A stretch of DNA of 64,000 nucleotides from NCBI GenBank assembly GCA_013396525.1, contig VWYX01000766.1, forward strand, positions 124,001 to 188,000. The letters are read 5' to 3'. Shown here one piece after another: positions 36,601-51,600 of the stretch. This DNA is from Chaetorhynchus papuensis. Lineage: Eukaryota > Chordata > Aves > Passeriformes > Rhipiduridae. The position numbers and the translations under genes are program-made. The stretch's first letter is position 1. The number at the start of each line of letters is the position of its first letter. The notes beneath the pieces are model-generated. The model was not told the DNA's origin, did no database searches, and saw nothing but the letters and a program-made list of their open reading frames with translations.

Positions 36601-39600
36601 GAAGAACACTTTTGCAACTCCTGCTTTTTATGGGGTGTACAGTGTTGTTAACATTCCACTGTTTAAAATACTCCTCAGGAGTAATTTCAGATGGACAAAA
36701 CCCATTGTATGTAATCCCATCATGCTACTATAGGACTGGGCCTACATGTGAATTGTAGGGGGAAGCTGAGTTGACTTAGTTTAGTGAAAAAGAGGCTTCA
36801 GATAGCAGCCTACAACTGTTTGAAGGACAAACTACTGTAGGGAAAAATTAAAAATTCAAAAAACTGAAGAGTAACAGTAAATCTGGGATGGCCTTTCCTG
36901 CATTACTGACATACCAATACAGTTTATTGTATACAGCTAGCCAAAATAGCACAGGAATTTATTTACGTGTGCTGTCTCATCTTTCACTCATACTGCAAAG
37001 AAGCTGCTTTTGAAAGCTGAGCTAAGTTCAGGTAACCCTACACTACAGCAGAGACAGTCACACAGACATTGTCACCCAAGTAATTTCAAATCAAATACAA
37101 GCATCTGATGCCCAGCTTTTACTTTTAAATATGGAGACTTCTTGAATGAAGGTATATGCAGGGCTGCAGAACAGGCCTGGGGAAATGCTTACACCACAAC
37201 CCAGAACCCAACCAAACTCAGTGACAGTACAGTATTACAGGCAATAAAGTAAACAGGGGCTTTGGATACAGATTATTGGTCCAAAAAGCAGGTTGCAAAG
37301 TGTGGGTAAGAACAAATTTCTTTGTGCAAGAGGGATTTTGTAACTAACTTACAAGGAGCGTATCTTAAGTCTTTTGAAGGCATGCAGAGTTTAACTCCAG
37401 AAAAAAAGCCATTTTGCTAAATGGCAATACCAAGTGCTACACTTTATTCTGTGCATTCCTATATGACCCCTCACCTCTCCTTTCTGATAAAGGGAGAGAG
37501 GGTTTCTTTGCTATGTTTGCTCTAATGTTGGCTTTATGAGTCCTAATTACTTGGTTTCTTGGTTTTGCCTGATATGAAATATTTGCAGCCCATAATTGAT
37601 AAATTATTTTCTTTCTAAATTTGTAAACTTAAAAATATTTTGGAACTGCTTTAAATGATGCCATACTGTTTGCTTTGTTTTTCAGCCATTCTTATGTTGG
37701 CCCAGATTACAGCGTCCAAAAGAACACTGGAAAAATTTCTCTAGAGCAGATTGATGCTGTAAGTTGTGTTTCTGGAGTTATATAGGATGTTGAAGTATAA
37801 CTTTTTAAATTCAAGTACTGTATGTACAAACAAAATATAAAGCCTTTATCTTCTTTTTATTCATATTTGCTTTGTAACTGTTGAATGAAATAGCATTAAA
37901 GTTCAAAGTGGAGCAGAATTAACTGAAAATGCATCTAATCAGGATTCAGACTCAGAAGTTCACTCAGAGTGAAATGCTTAATTTGCTGTTTAATTTTGTG
38001 TACTTTCACAAATATCTAACGTAATTATAAGCAGAATTTAACAAAATTTTCTTATTTAACAATCCTGCAAACTATGATGTTTAGTTTATGATTACTGTGT
38101 TGCAGTATTAGTCTTTTCAATGCTGTTTTTTGATTTTTGACTTACAGGAGGGGTTTTGAAAACAAGGAAGTAAATAAAATGGAAGTAAAACATAGGATGT
38201 AAAACCATGCATGAATTGTACAGAGACAACTAAAAACATAACTCCTTTATCTGAGTTTTAGGAACTGTGTGTTTTCAACGTCCATCTTAACCATGGTAGT
38301 GTTTCTCTGGCAGTGTGAAAATCCCCTCCCCTTCCCCAATCCCCCAAAACTCTATCAAAGGCCACTTTGCCATTCCAGATGCTAAAATAAAGCAGAGTCA
38401 AGGAATATTGTAATGCAAGTGTGGATATATTTTTCCTGACAGCAATTAAACCTGTGTTACTTTGTAGCTGGAGACAGCCTGATACTACCACCTGTACTAC
38501 TCTGTCCTCTGGATTTTGTTCTTGAGATGGTTATTGAATTGGATGGTTTATGGACTCACCTGTGTTACGAATTCAGCCCCAAGGCTCTCTGTACATGCAT
38601 CTTTTCTTCCAGCCACTGGCATTTTCAAATGGAGCTAATTAATAATCCCAGTAAACATATATCCTTCAAATTAAATCATCAGTGTGGCTTAAACAGAAAT
38701 TCTTCTCTTGTCAGCTGTCTGTGAAGTCATTCCCCCTCTGCATGCGCCAGTTGCACAGAGCCCTCCGGGACAGCCACCACCTCCGTCACGGGGGCCGGAT
38801 GCAGTACGGACTCTTCCTGAAAGGCATCGGCCTGACCCTGGAGCAGGCACTGGAATTCTGGAAGAAGGAATTTATCAGAGGAAAAGTGGATGCAGATAAG
38901 GTAATTCAACAAATGAAAGTACCTCAGGCATATCTCGGTATGTGAATGTGGAGATGTAGTTAATGTGTACATTGGGCTACAGATTTAAGTAGATGCTTTT
39001 TGAAGTAGGTAATTGGGCAGAAGGTACAGTAATGTATGTTAAAGGTGGGAGGTTTTTTCTTTTCTTTTGCTCTCTTTGCTTATAATTTTAGTCATTTTGT
39101 TGGGTATTCACCTGAACTATGGGTAAAAAAGGCAAGCCATAAAGAGGCTTTTTATAGATACAGACTAGAAAAACCTTACCAATAAACTACTAGGAAACAA
39201 GTGTCCTATAAGAAATACAGGTACAGTGTAACTAAATTAATTCACCAAGCAGAGAAGTGACCAAAACCAGTACTATCCGAAAGACAAGGTTAGCCTTTTT
39301 TGTTGTTTAATAAAAAAAATATTAATTGGACAGCTCTGTGTGAAGTAGTTTTGCCTCAACAAAATTACAGTTGAAGAATGAAAGAAGAAGCTGGGGACAG
39401 AAGACAGAAGAATGTGTTCAAGGAAACAGTGAGAAAATACTATTCAGTGCAATGGGAGGTATTACTGACATATTAGTCATTAGCCTCCCTCTTGCCAATA
39501 TTTTTGAGAGTGTTGTGGGTGAGTAAGATGTAATGTTTAATTTTTGGAAGATTGTGAACTGCTCCTTATCTTGAACAGCTCAGGTACAATGAAGCAAGCT

Positions 39601-42600
39601 TCCTCTGTCATCCTTCTCTTCCTGGCCTGTGGTATGTGTTAGAGCAGAGTTTCAGACCTTATCTCAGTTTTGGGTGGAGTGTGATACTTCATATTTAATA
39701 TTGTGAGATCTCAGCCTTCCGGAGTACTGTGAAATATTTTGGAGTGCTTGGTAGACAATCTTTCGGTGCCTTAGGTTCTCTGGGCCATGGCTATTTATAC
39801 AAGATACAGTGCAAAAAATAAAGTCAGCTAAAATGATTTATGGTACATATGCCTCTTTCAAGACCCAGAAGATAGATAAACTTGTCTGCAAATTTTTTGG
39901 GAAGGAGATTTAAAGCTATGAATTGAATGAGTATCTAAACCTCTGTTTATCTAGTTCCGTAAATGTGATATAATATAAAAGGAGATAGGTAGTTTGTTAA
40001 AAAAATACCTTCAAAATAAGTTTTTTTACCAGAGTCTTAAGAACATCTCTGAAGAGTGGCAATAAATTTTGAAGTGGAATGCCAATTAATTACTAATTGT
40101 ATTGGGTTTATGTGGCCAGGTTTTGGTAGTGGATGAGGCTACAGGGTTAGGCTCTGTGAGAAGCTGCCAGAAGCTTCCCCCATTGTCCGACAGAGCCAAT
40201 GCCAGCTGGCTCCAAGAGGGACCTGCTGCTGGCCCGGGCTGAGCACATCAGCAGGGGTGGGTAGTACCTCTGGAATAACACATTCAAGAAAGGGGGGAAA
40301 CAACCCCTTCACAGTAGCAGCTTCAGCCACAGAGAGGACAGTGAGAATATGTGAGAGCAACACAGCTCTGCAGACACCAAGGTCAGTGCAGAAGGAGGGG
40401 CAGGAGGTGCACCAGGTACCAGAGCTGAGATTCCCCTGCAGCTCATGGAGGACCAAGATGGAAAAGAGATCCACCTGCAGCCCTTGGAGGACCTCATGCC
40501 AGAGGAGAGGGATGCCTGAAGCAGGCTATGACCCAGTAGGAAGCCTGTGCTGGAACAGGCTCTTGGCAGGACCTGTGGCCCCATGGAGAGAGGAGCCCCC
40601 ACTGGAGCAGGTTTGCTGGCAGGATTTGTGACCCCACAGGGACTCACACTGGAGCAGGCTGTTCCTGAAGGACTGCTCACCATGGAAGGGACTATGCTGG
40701 AGCAGTTTGTGAAGAACTGCAGCCTGTGGGAAGATTCAACATTGTAGAAGTTCATGGAGGACTGTTTCCTGTAGAAGGGACTCCACCCTGGAGCAGGGGA
40801 AGAGTGTAATGAGTCCTCCCCCTGAGAAGGAAGAAGAGGCAGAAATGTGTGGTGAACTCCCATTTCCTGTCTGCCTGCATGACCTGGGGGAAGAGGTAGA
40901 GAAAACCAGAAGTCAAACCTGGAAGTCAGGAGGGATGAGGGGAAGGTGTTTTAAGATTTATTTTTATTTCTCCTTTCCCTCCTCTGATTTGATTGGTAAT
41001 AAATTACTGTTCCCAAGTTGAGTGTGTTTTGCCTGTGACAGTAACTGGTGAGTGATCCTTCCCTGTCCTTATCTTGACCCATGAGTCCTTTGTTGTATTT
41101 TCTCTCCCCAGTCCACCTGAGGAGGGGGGTGATAGAGAGACTTGGGGGAGCACCTGACATCCAATCAGGGTCAACCCACAAGACTAGTTGAATTCAGGAA
41201 AATCCAGAATTTTCAGTTGCCATATCTTGTGCTTAAAGGAACTGAAAGAATAAAACCAAGCTATTACAGTATAACAGTATCAGTATAAAGACACACATTT
41301 GTTATTTCTGTTTTCAAAAAATATTGGGAGAACACATCTGATTCCACCTACTTGTGTTTTGACCAAATATGTACATGCACATGTATGAAGACCTGTATGC
41401 ACCTTGGATCCTGTTTTCAGTCACAGGGTTATGACTTTGTACTGTAGCATCTCTGTTGATAGGCCCTAGAAATAAATGAAGTTTTATGATCCTGTGTTTA
41501 GCTTCAAGAGTTAGAAAGCATATTGTAAATCAAACAAGGAGTTTGGTTACTGCATTTTTCACAAGCAGTCTGTTACTTCCATGTAATTTAGGTCCTTTTC
41601 ATGTTCTAGATAACCAGCTTCAAACTGGGATAAAAAAGAAAACTAATTTTTCATGCCTCTAACTGAGGCTGGTGGCCTGTGATTTTTCACAGTAGTGTCA
41701 TACAATGTTTAATGTCCTGAAAAAAGGAAGATTAATACAATTCTTACTCCTATTTTCTTCATTTGACATTTTTATTTTCTGCCATTGTTCCTTTCCTGTA
41801 GAGTGGAGATAATTAATTACACTGTTTCATTTTGCTGGAGCATTGTGAAGATATATGCACGATACTTTGTAAAGATTAAGGTTAATGATGTATTAGTACC
41901 TACTGACTCTTATATTGCAAAGAGGGAGTGTTCAATTTGCTGGAAATGGTTATGATTCCAAAATTGTTTGTTCATTTTTGTCTTTAATAGCTGCAACATC
42001 TATGCCAATTCTCAATCCTAAGAATTCTTGGCACACAACTCGAGTCTTCAGCAGGAAGGAAGTTACCATGAACACATTAGCAGCAAACTGGCTAAGCATG
42101 GTCTCCAGGCTGAGCATAGGCATGTGGACAATTTGCACCAAAAAGAACTCCTCCTGTGCTCTGAGTAACTGGTTCATGCATACCTCAGGGCTTATTGATA
42201 AAAACACAGTAGAAAGTTTTTAAGAAATTATATTTTATCTTTAGAGAGGAATCTGTGAAGTATGAATGTAGTGTGAAACCATACAGTCAGTGGGGAAAAA
42301 AAAAATCAAGTAACACCTACAAAGAAAGTGCTGAAACTGGTAGAGATGCTCTCTTGGTGGGGTGGGGGAGGGAGTGTTCATGTATTGGCATGTTCACAAC
42401 AAAGTCAAATGCAGAATGCAAAATAAAACATTATCTAATTTAGGCACTGCAATTAAAATTACTCTGCAAATTGCTGGGTTAAGAGTGCCTAAATGGTAAA
42501 TTGTTGTTCAGATGAAAGGATCAGCTGCCAAATAGGAGTAGATGCATTACTTCTGACTGAATGGTTGTGCCAGTTGGCTTTATAACTTCAGTGTTATTTT

Positions 42601-45600
42601 AAGACTGTTTTGTTTTTTCTATAAATTGTAATCTTACTCTAAACAGATATTGATTCTCATAGAATCTTTCACTATTCTTGCTTAAAAACTAGCTCCTGAC
42701 CCTGTCAAAAAAAAGAAAAAGGGGGAAAGATGTAACTCCAGTGTGATTTAAAAATACACAAAGGTAATAAGATGACAAGATAAATTACGTAATTAGAGTA
42801 CAGATGTAAAAATGCTTTCATAGTTGTAAATAAAGTCCTCTATCAGAGATCATTGTAGTGGAGATTGTTACTGTTTTCAGATGCTTTTGTATGATTAACC
42901 TGCGAATGTGAAAAGGAGGAGTTGAAAATAATGCAGTATTTCAAACAAAGGAAAGAAGGAATGCAGAATCAGTTTCTTTTAGGTGTTATTCAGTTCCATC
43001 TTTAGTTAATAGCCTGGATCTGAGGTTTTGATACAGACAGAAGGCCTTAAGGCAGCCCATGACTTTTTGCTTTCCTTTGTTACATATACTTGGGATACAT
43101 GTTCTTTTTCGTAGCAGTAATTGGTGTATGGTGGTACAAAATGCCCTCTTCTAGTACTCTGATTTTTTACCTCTTTGTGCAGAAGTAAGAGTTGCTAGTT
43201 ATCCACTTCTGTGTTGAAAAGTAATTCCTTTGATAATGTGGTTTGATATTGCACTAGTTTTTATTATTGTTGCATGCTATTGAAGCGCATCTTAAAATTG
43301 TGCGAGAGTGTGGGGGTTTATTTATTTATTCAGTAACTCTCCAAAAAGGAAGTATTACTATATTTACAAAATTATCCTTGTGACAGAACAGCTTTCTTGT
43401 CCTTGTGACTTCGTAGGGAAAATGAGACATGGCTCTTTAGCCCATGTTCTAGGACTCTTTCCTCAGAGACGTGGTGGCACTCAGCCTGGCGAAGCCTCTT
43501 CTTCATCCTGACTCAGTCTTCCAGATCAGCTCACTGTAGTTTCATAGGGCACGTGGTTTTCTAACGCTGCTGGTGGCAAATGGCAAGGACCAGGCTGTTT
43601 TCTGGTTGTCTGAGTACGCCTCTTCATCCCTGCCTGCTAGCGGAGGTCCTCATGGCAGAGGTTTCACTGGAAGAAGCAAAAGGAAAGTTTGCCCAAATTC
43701 AGCCCTGCTCAGAGTCTGCTATTGGTAAAGAAGCAAGCCCTTCACACTGAAGCTTTTGAACTTCAGTCGATTATTAATATATTCTACGTGTTTCTTCCAC
43801 ACATGGTGGTTATGGATGAGGCTGAGGACAGATAACGTGACAGCCATATACTGCATCAGTGTGCAAAGGAATATGTCTCTGACTCTGTTAAAAAACAGTG
43901 AACTTTGGGATGAAGATACATTCCAATGAGATCGTTCCAGTGACTTTATTTTCCTGGCTCTTTGATTTCTTTTCCAAATGATCTTAGGAGGTTCTTGAGT
44001 CTGGATTCAAGAGTGAGCCTTTACCTTGATTGCAAACAGCTGGTGATGAATATTTCTACCAAGGCCAACCAGAAATTCCATGAGGGGGAGCTTGGACTAG
44101 GGACCTCCTGAGGTCCTTTCCAGCCTGAATTACCTTGTGATTCTGCAGACAGGGCTTAATCCAGGTAGAGGCACATGTTTGTGAGAGCCAGCCACTAGAG
44201 GGAGACAAGATAGTACAGAATAAACAAATGTAATGTATAGATGTAAATTAGGAGTGTTTATGCTCTAATGCTTTGTAAGTCTATACAATTACATTATTTA
44301 CAAAGCCCTGCGTATTTAAATTAAAATAGAAGTAGGCACTTGGCAATGTTCTGGTCAGTCCTTTTAAGCACATACAACTGTCCCCAGTGCAAGTTATAAT
44401 GCATGGATGATGTTGTGGTTCTTTAGAACAACCTCCACCTGCTCAAATCCTCAGGAATATTTTCTTTATCAGTAAGTTGGTTACATTTGGTTTTGGTATT
44501 TTACTTTGTCATTTCTTAGAGATCTGAGGGTTGTTTTGCTCTTAGATTTATTTTTTTTTCTTACTTGCCCCCTTTACATTGGGTATTTTTAGGAACATTT
44601 TGATTCATAAATCAGAAAAGGATCTTTATTCTGTCACATTTTTAATTGTAATTGTCTAATTGAATGTTATCTGCTATTCTTATTCTTGATGTATTTAAAC
44701 TTTACAAATCTGGAGGCTAGAATGACATTTTGGACAGCAAGCCACAATATTTGACATCTAAGAGATAAACTTGAAATTCCTCTATATGGATCAAAATTTC
44801 ATTTAAAAAAAATTGTACATCAGTAGTACTGTAATGTAAATAGATGGCCAGGCTTGAATTCTCCTGAGATGTATAAAGACTAAAATAGAACTTCAAGGAA
44901 CTATTGTTTTCTAGGATATATAAAATAAAATTGTAATAAAAGTGCAGCATAAATTGGCAGTAAGGTCTTATTTCCTGAATTCTGTAGCAGTGGAGGACTA
45001 TGTCATGGTAACAAAATGTTGGTATAGTAAAGAATATTGTCGTTGCTTTCATTGGTTATCAGGGGTCTAGATATTGACATTATTGATTAAATTGTATTTT
45101 TGTGTTAAACTTCCCATAATCAAAAAGATTTGTTGCCTTCCACCAATGACTGTAAAAATTAGCTTCGGTAGAACCACTTAGTACCTGTATTTGTCTTGGA
45201 CTATTAGGAATTTATGATTTCATACTCTAGTTGTAGTGAAATAGACCAAGCGAGTTTTAAAGATTTTGAGTGAATAATTTTTATTGTGTTTTGGCAAAAT
45301 TACATTCCATTCATAAAATTACTGTATGTTGAATGCCTATACTTATGTAGTATAAAGAAAGTAAAAATACTATTATGGTATGTTTCAAAATGTGTTTTGT
45401 ATTCTGCAAAGTTAGCTCTTGAAATTTCTTTAATAGCAGGCTAAAAGTGATTTAACTGTCAGAAGAAACATGAAAATGCATTTTTCATTTGCACAACTCA
45501 TTTTTATTCCCAAACTTACTGTTTAATTTACATTAAACCTTTTCTTTTAATGCAAGTTCAAAGAAAAATACAGTAATGTGCAATTGTTGGGGGTGTTTCA

Positions 45601-48600
45601 AGACAGTAGGTGGTCCAAGGCCTACATCCTAGGCATGTAGGCTTGAAGTAAAAATTAATATTTCATTTGAATTTTAACCCCAAAGGCTAAAGAAAAGAGC
45701 CAGGTAAAGAAAAGAAAGACAAGTCTATGAAATCAGAGTATTTGTGCACAGCTGTGAAGTGACTCAACCAAGACGTTGAGTTATATGTTGAGGTGGTGTT
45801 AGGAACTGAACAGCCTCTGAGACAGTGATACACTGAACACCAAGTTAAAATGTTAGTCATGTTAGTTTCCAGAAATCAGCTTAATGTCAGTGAGTCAAAC
45901 ATCAGGAGATCTACTCCTTTCATACAACTTCCTTAGTGTTTTTTTTTGCATACAAATTGAAGCCTGGAGGAGAACAGGTGTGTTGCTCAAATGGGACATA
46001 ACTGTTTTTGAAGGTGATATTCACATGAAGACAGATGGCTGCTGAGATCAATTAGCTGCCTTGATCTTGGCTGAAGAGAGTAGTCTGGAGGCCCTTTTGT
46101 ATTTTAGTGAGCAGTATGCAGAAGAGGCATTTTGAGTGAATTTGTTTTAGAGTAAAAATTTATACAACTTGGCATGAGAATTAAAAGCATGACTTCAAGC
46201 TATAAGTGCATGGATTGCTGGTGTTACATTTGAGTCAAGCTCAATTAGTAGTATTCTTGTTGGTTGTATCTGGAAAAAGATTTGGTTTTCTTTTCCTTTG
46301 GCTGTGGTAGTTTGCTAATAAGCAGTGAGGAGCTAGATGCAAATAACTGAAAATCCCGAGAACTTATGTTGTGGGCAGCTATTTTTTTTCACCATTTGGT
46401 TCCATATGAATGGTTGGAGCTAAGCCTGACAACTAGGATTTTCTTGCAAAACCTCTGTGATCTGGCCATGAAGTTAAGAATCATGGAAACATAATAGCCC
46501 TCTTTAGCCGAATGGAAATAAGCTCCAGTGGCCATTAAAATTAGGTTGGTTTTGGCTTTATGGCTATCACAGTATGTGTGCTAAGTCTGTGCAAGATTCT
46601 TGCTGTCATATATTGTTATTTAAAGTTGTGTTTTATAGGTGGGAATTTGTCCTTTGTGTCCTTCATGTCTTGTGTGTCCTGTGCACATTTGCTTATGCTT
46701 GCTAGCATTCTATTCCCTTCTCTTTTGGAGTGCTTCAGAATTTTGAAAGGTCATCTGAGTTCTCTTGGTGTATTACCCTGGTTTGCATGGTTTGGTTTTG
46801 TCAATTTGTTTTGTGTGCCTATTGACTACAGCAGCAGGAAGGAGATCTGTAATGGATTCCGGAAGAGAGAGGACTGAGAAAGCACGCTCACAGGGGTTGC
46901 ATTTGATTGCATGCCAAGAAGGAAGGTACTTAGGGACATGGCTTAGTGGTGGATTTGGCAGTGTTAGGTTTATGGTTGGACTCAATCTTAAAGGTCTTTT
47001 CTTAACACAAATGATTCTGTGTTTCTGTGATCATACTTGAATAACTTCTTGCAGAATCCTGTTAAATTCTGCCACGTCACAGGAAGGAACTGGGATAAGA
47101 TTCCTTACTCGCTGTATCAAAAGTAGAGATGATTAGCAATGCCTGTAAAGATATAACTGTGGCTAGAGGGAAGTCCCTGTCAGCATTGTCAGTGTTACTT
47201 GTGTTTAGTCTTGTGTACACAGTGATTCTGGAAAGACTGCAGAAAATTAGCTCATCTAATCAGAGCTAGAGATAGCACTGTGCTTCCTGTTTAATTAAGC
47301 ATCGTGAGATCAAATCAAAATTGTTTAAAGTTGTTTGCATCAGATAATGATTTTTATTAGGACTTAGTTATAAATAATAGTATGAAATTGCTGTCATTAA
47401 AATAACACGCCATGTTGCATTTGTGGATGTTGCTGCCTCATAGGATTAATAGTACAACTTTTACAAAGCAGTTGATACCATTTCCTGATGGATAAAAAAT
47501 TCTGACTTTGCTGCAAAGAGATTTACCAGTAACATCTACATTGTTCACAATCCTCACACAAATATGTGCAAGTTTGTAGGTATTGGTGCTCTAACCTCTT
47601 CACTAAACAAAAAAATACAGACTTGTTCTGTGGCTGTTTCTTGTATAGTTTGTGTTACTTTCGGTTCCAAATTAAATAAACAAAACACATCCTAATTCCA
47701 GTTGACACATAAGAAGTCAGATGGTGAAAAATCAGATGTGAATATAAGATTAGATGTTCCACTCATTTCAGGAAAGTAAGATGAAAGTAATTTTTTTTCA
47801 CCATTTCTGCCCATGTGCTATATAATATGTAATCATCACTGAAAAGGTACTGTTAACTTACAGCTTTATGTAAACAGAAATACATAAATAAACATGCAGA
47901 CCCCTTCCAATGGTAGATGCTGCACCAGTTCCTTTTGGCAGGGGAATAATCTGCAACTTCACTTGGTACTGTTTTCTTTCAGTTTGTATTGTAATTTGGT
48001 TTTGGCTGACACGTTGGAAGTTATGAGCACTAGAAGGAATAAAAACAAAGCAAACCCTTACTTTTTTACCTTTTACTTGTAAGAATTTATTTTACTTTAG
48101 ACAATATTGCCTGACCTTTTAAACCCAAGGTGCTTACAGGTTTGTCAGTGAAGTTAAGGATGCTAAGGAGGAAATGTCTTTGGGACATAATTATGTTTTA
48201 ATTGTGCCCTGTAGCTAATGTAGGTGCTTATAAAACTCAACCATATTTCTGTGTATTTCCCTCTGAAGCTTTCTTTTCTCAAGCCTTAAATTAAAAATCA
48301 GCATATCAGTATCTTACAGTTACCTAAGCTTAGGAATATTGGCAAAAATCTGTTTTGCTTTCATTTTATAACTTTTTTTGATAAGACAGTATTTTTGTTA
48401 TAGAAACTTCTAATTTAAAAACCACTAGTTTTTGCATAATAGATTAAAAGTCTTAAAGCAGTATTTCTTAAATGAAATGGACCTGGTATAAACCCATTAT
48501 TTTTTGCCATATTTCTGTTTCATGGGTGTTATTCCAATGGACCCCAACTGAAGATGAGGTACTAGAAAACATTGAAGAGTATTAGACTGTAATATACATG

Positions 48601-51600
48601 AAGGCTGTAGTGTGCACATAAATATTTGAGGAATCACAGTAATAAGTGATGGTAAAAATGTGTGCTCTTTCACTCCAAACTCAATCCCTTTTTCAGTTTT
48701 CCCAGTTATTCTAGTTAAAGCTGGAACTCTGCAGTCTTTGTTGTGACACCCAAGTTGTGGTGGCATTTGCCTATGATTATGCACTTTAATGTGCTTTAAT
48801 TTGTTCAGCATTTTTAAAACCTGTTAAAATGTATGATTTTCAGTTTTCATCTTCTGAATTACATTAAAAGGGAAAATTTTGGGCTGTCTTTCAGCCTGTG
48901 ACATGTCTTAGGGATAGAGAAGAGTTCTAGTTATAATCTCTCTTCCAGGACATTAACAGTGATGGCACAGTTTTAGTGATGTTTAACTGTGCTAGCTACC
49001 ATAAAAAGAAATAGGATCACTTTTTGTAGTTGTTGCATATTAGACACAGAAATCTGTATTTAATAATCTAATGTATGAGCTGAGCGTGATATGGTTCTTG
49101 CAGTGAAGAGAGTGAAAGCAATAATTATCTTTCCTGTACTAAAACTAATTTAGATCAGAATCTGCTCTCTTGTGGCTTGTTTTATCCTCAGTGACACACA
49201 TTGCTGTAGATATTCCATGATGTAGTGTCTTTTTAGAACTGCGTGTATAAAAATGAATGTTGAAGCCAGACCTTTAATTTTCTAAGATTCGTTTTGTAGT
49301 TTTGAACCACTTGTCAGTCTTGCACTTCATTATCAGTGTAGATGGACTGTACTTGTCAGAAGAGGTTTCTGTTTTATTGGCCCTCACAGCAGCAGCAGCA
49401 AGAAAGTCATTCCATGACATTTTAAGAAAAGTAATAGATGGATTTGCCTATCTGGCTGATAAATTTTTAAGTTTAGGGAGTGTGAAGTATGTGAGTGTCA
49501 CTAAATATAGAGCTTTTAGCAGACTCTTTTGAGTACCTTCTTAACCATACAGCTGCCTCTAACCATCTGCTGAAAAATACCCTCTGCACATTGCTGCACA
49601 CACCACCGGTAATACCACTGGTAATGTATTTAAGCTCTTTGGCTATTTACCCCAAATTCTGAGTCAGGGGTTAGCTGTTTTTGAGATGCAAATCTTTTCA
49701 TCTGTATCTTTTTATTACCTTCCAGGACAAGCTGAATGACACAGCAGGTCTCTCCCAGTTGCGTTTCTGTGCTTTTTGGACAGAAAAGTTTTGATAGAAG
49801 TTTTTTTAATCTTGGAACGCTTAGTTGAAATAATAGTTTAAAATTATTTCATCAAATATTCAGGTATCCTGTAATTGTATAAACTGTTTTCAAAACCAAA
49901 ACCCAGAATTCTGAATACTTTTGTTTAATAATGTCCATGTAGTTGGTGTAACATCATATACCTGTCATATTCAGTCTATATTCAGCCAGTAAATCATGGC
50001 TGTATTTCATATTCAGTCATCCAGAAAAGCAGCATGTTGTATCAAACGTGCTCTCTGCTGATACATCACAATAGGCACGATGTAAATAAAAATGTACTTC
50101 TGCTCTCAGAATTGATTTAACATTCTGCCTCATGTCTTTCGGATCTGTTGAATCTCATGAATAAAGACAGAACAGCTCTTCATACATTATTTGTTCTATG
50201 TGCAATTTATGTTTTGGAAATTTAATATATTGATTTAGGAAAAGGAAATTACTATGATAGGGCTTAAGTATTTCAACATTATAGATGTTACTACTACATC
50301 TTGAAAGAAGGTTGGATTCTGATTTTGTGTGAAATGCACAATGCTATTTAGCTGTGGAACTGAATTCCACATAATGTGGTGTGTGCTAACCTTTTACTGC
50401 TCCCTGCATCCCTTCTTATGTCCACTCACAAAGGAGAAAAACAAAATGTCCCTCAAATATGGTTTATTTGTGGGTTCTTTGGGGTTTTGGATTTTTTTGT
50501 TTGTTTGTTTTCTGTTTCCCTGTTTTTCTTTTGGTCGCCTGCTGTACATGTGGGAGTGGAAGCACGTGGTCTTTATGGCAAGTTTTGCTGTTTAAATTCC
50601 AATTTATTTTCTTTTTCTATTTAATCTACTTAATGGAGTTGAATTTGGGGCATGAGAATTGGGGCAATACTAGTGAATTCTAACAAACTTTAAAAAAAGC
50701 CCAAACAATTACAGTAGTTGGGCTCCTTTGTGTACTTTTTAACCACAGTTATTTCCCTGTTTTTAGAAGTTTACAGCAGGCACTAAAAAGGAGATGTGTG
50801 TTACTTCTTCTGAGACAGTTCAGAGTGGTCTGGTAGTAGAGCTTCTTTATTCTTCTGTTCCCGTTTTCCCTGCAGTCAAGTCATCTTTTAGTGAAAAAAA
50901 AAAAAAGATAGAAAAATAGTCTTGTGTATTTTTGAAACAAGCTTTCTTTTGTTGAGTGCAGAAAGGCTCTTGTCATAATCGCAGTCTAGAGTTGAAATAT
51001 GTCTTGATTATAGTGAACTTTGCATAAGATAGAATATAAATTGTTCTTTATGTGTAAGCAGTTCTCTTTATTATGACAGCAAGGGCTTACACCTGGTTTT
51101 CTGCACTTCTGTTTGATCATTATCTTAAAATGAGATTTTTGTCTTTTATTGTCCTGTTAATAAATAAAAAAATCTGGTTTTATAGCAGAGCTTTTAGAGA
51201 GAATGCCAGTGATCTTGAGCCAAATTATGCTGTTAGGAGAGCTCCAATATCTAGTTTACTCTATGTTCAAAAGGGTTCACAAACATCAACTATCCATGTA
51301 CTGTTTTGTGGTTTTTTGCCTTGCTTTTGTCATTCTTTTATGACTGCTTCAGAAAAGTTAAGTGTATATGTTTCTGGAGTAGACATAAGGAATACTTATC
51401 AGCCTGAGGAAATTTATTCGTTACTCTCTCCTTGTAATTTTATTTTAAGAATGATTTGATTTTTTTTCCCAGTGATCAATTTATCTAGAAAATAAATCAA
51501 TTTGTTTTAATCTGCACTTATACTGGGAATTTGCTGACATCTTGAAACATGTGATTGGGATTTAATATCCTTTTGTTCTGTCACTGATCCTTGTCCAAGA

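Larger units (their letters stand above)
34122..37685 (+). other. PRIM2: PRIM2 intron between exons C and D (3.56 kb)
   Basis: This is an AT-rich GT-AG intron. It holds the AT/GT microsatellite at 34600-34690, a minus-strand CR1 tail at about 34832-34920, a 16-base A run at 36445-36460 and a possible old CR1 piece near 36770-36850. The remainder shows nothing I can name. Confidence 0.9.

Noticed and set aside
40139..40863. Frames of 111-184 codons on both strands
   Set aside because: They lie wholly inside the ERVL-type LTR, which is non-coding. GC-richness makes open frames common there.
51073..51459. 128-codon plus-strand frame
   Set aside because: Composition matches AT-rich intron. I see no motif, start context or splice support, so chance is likely.
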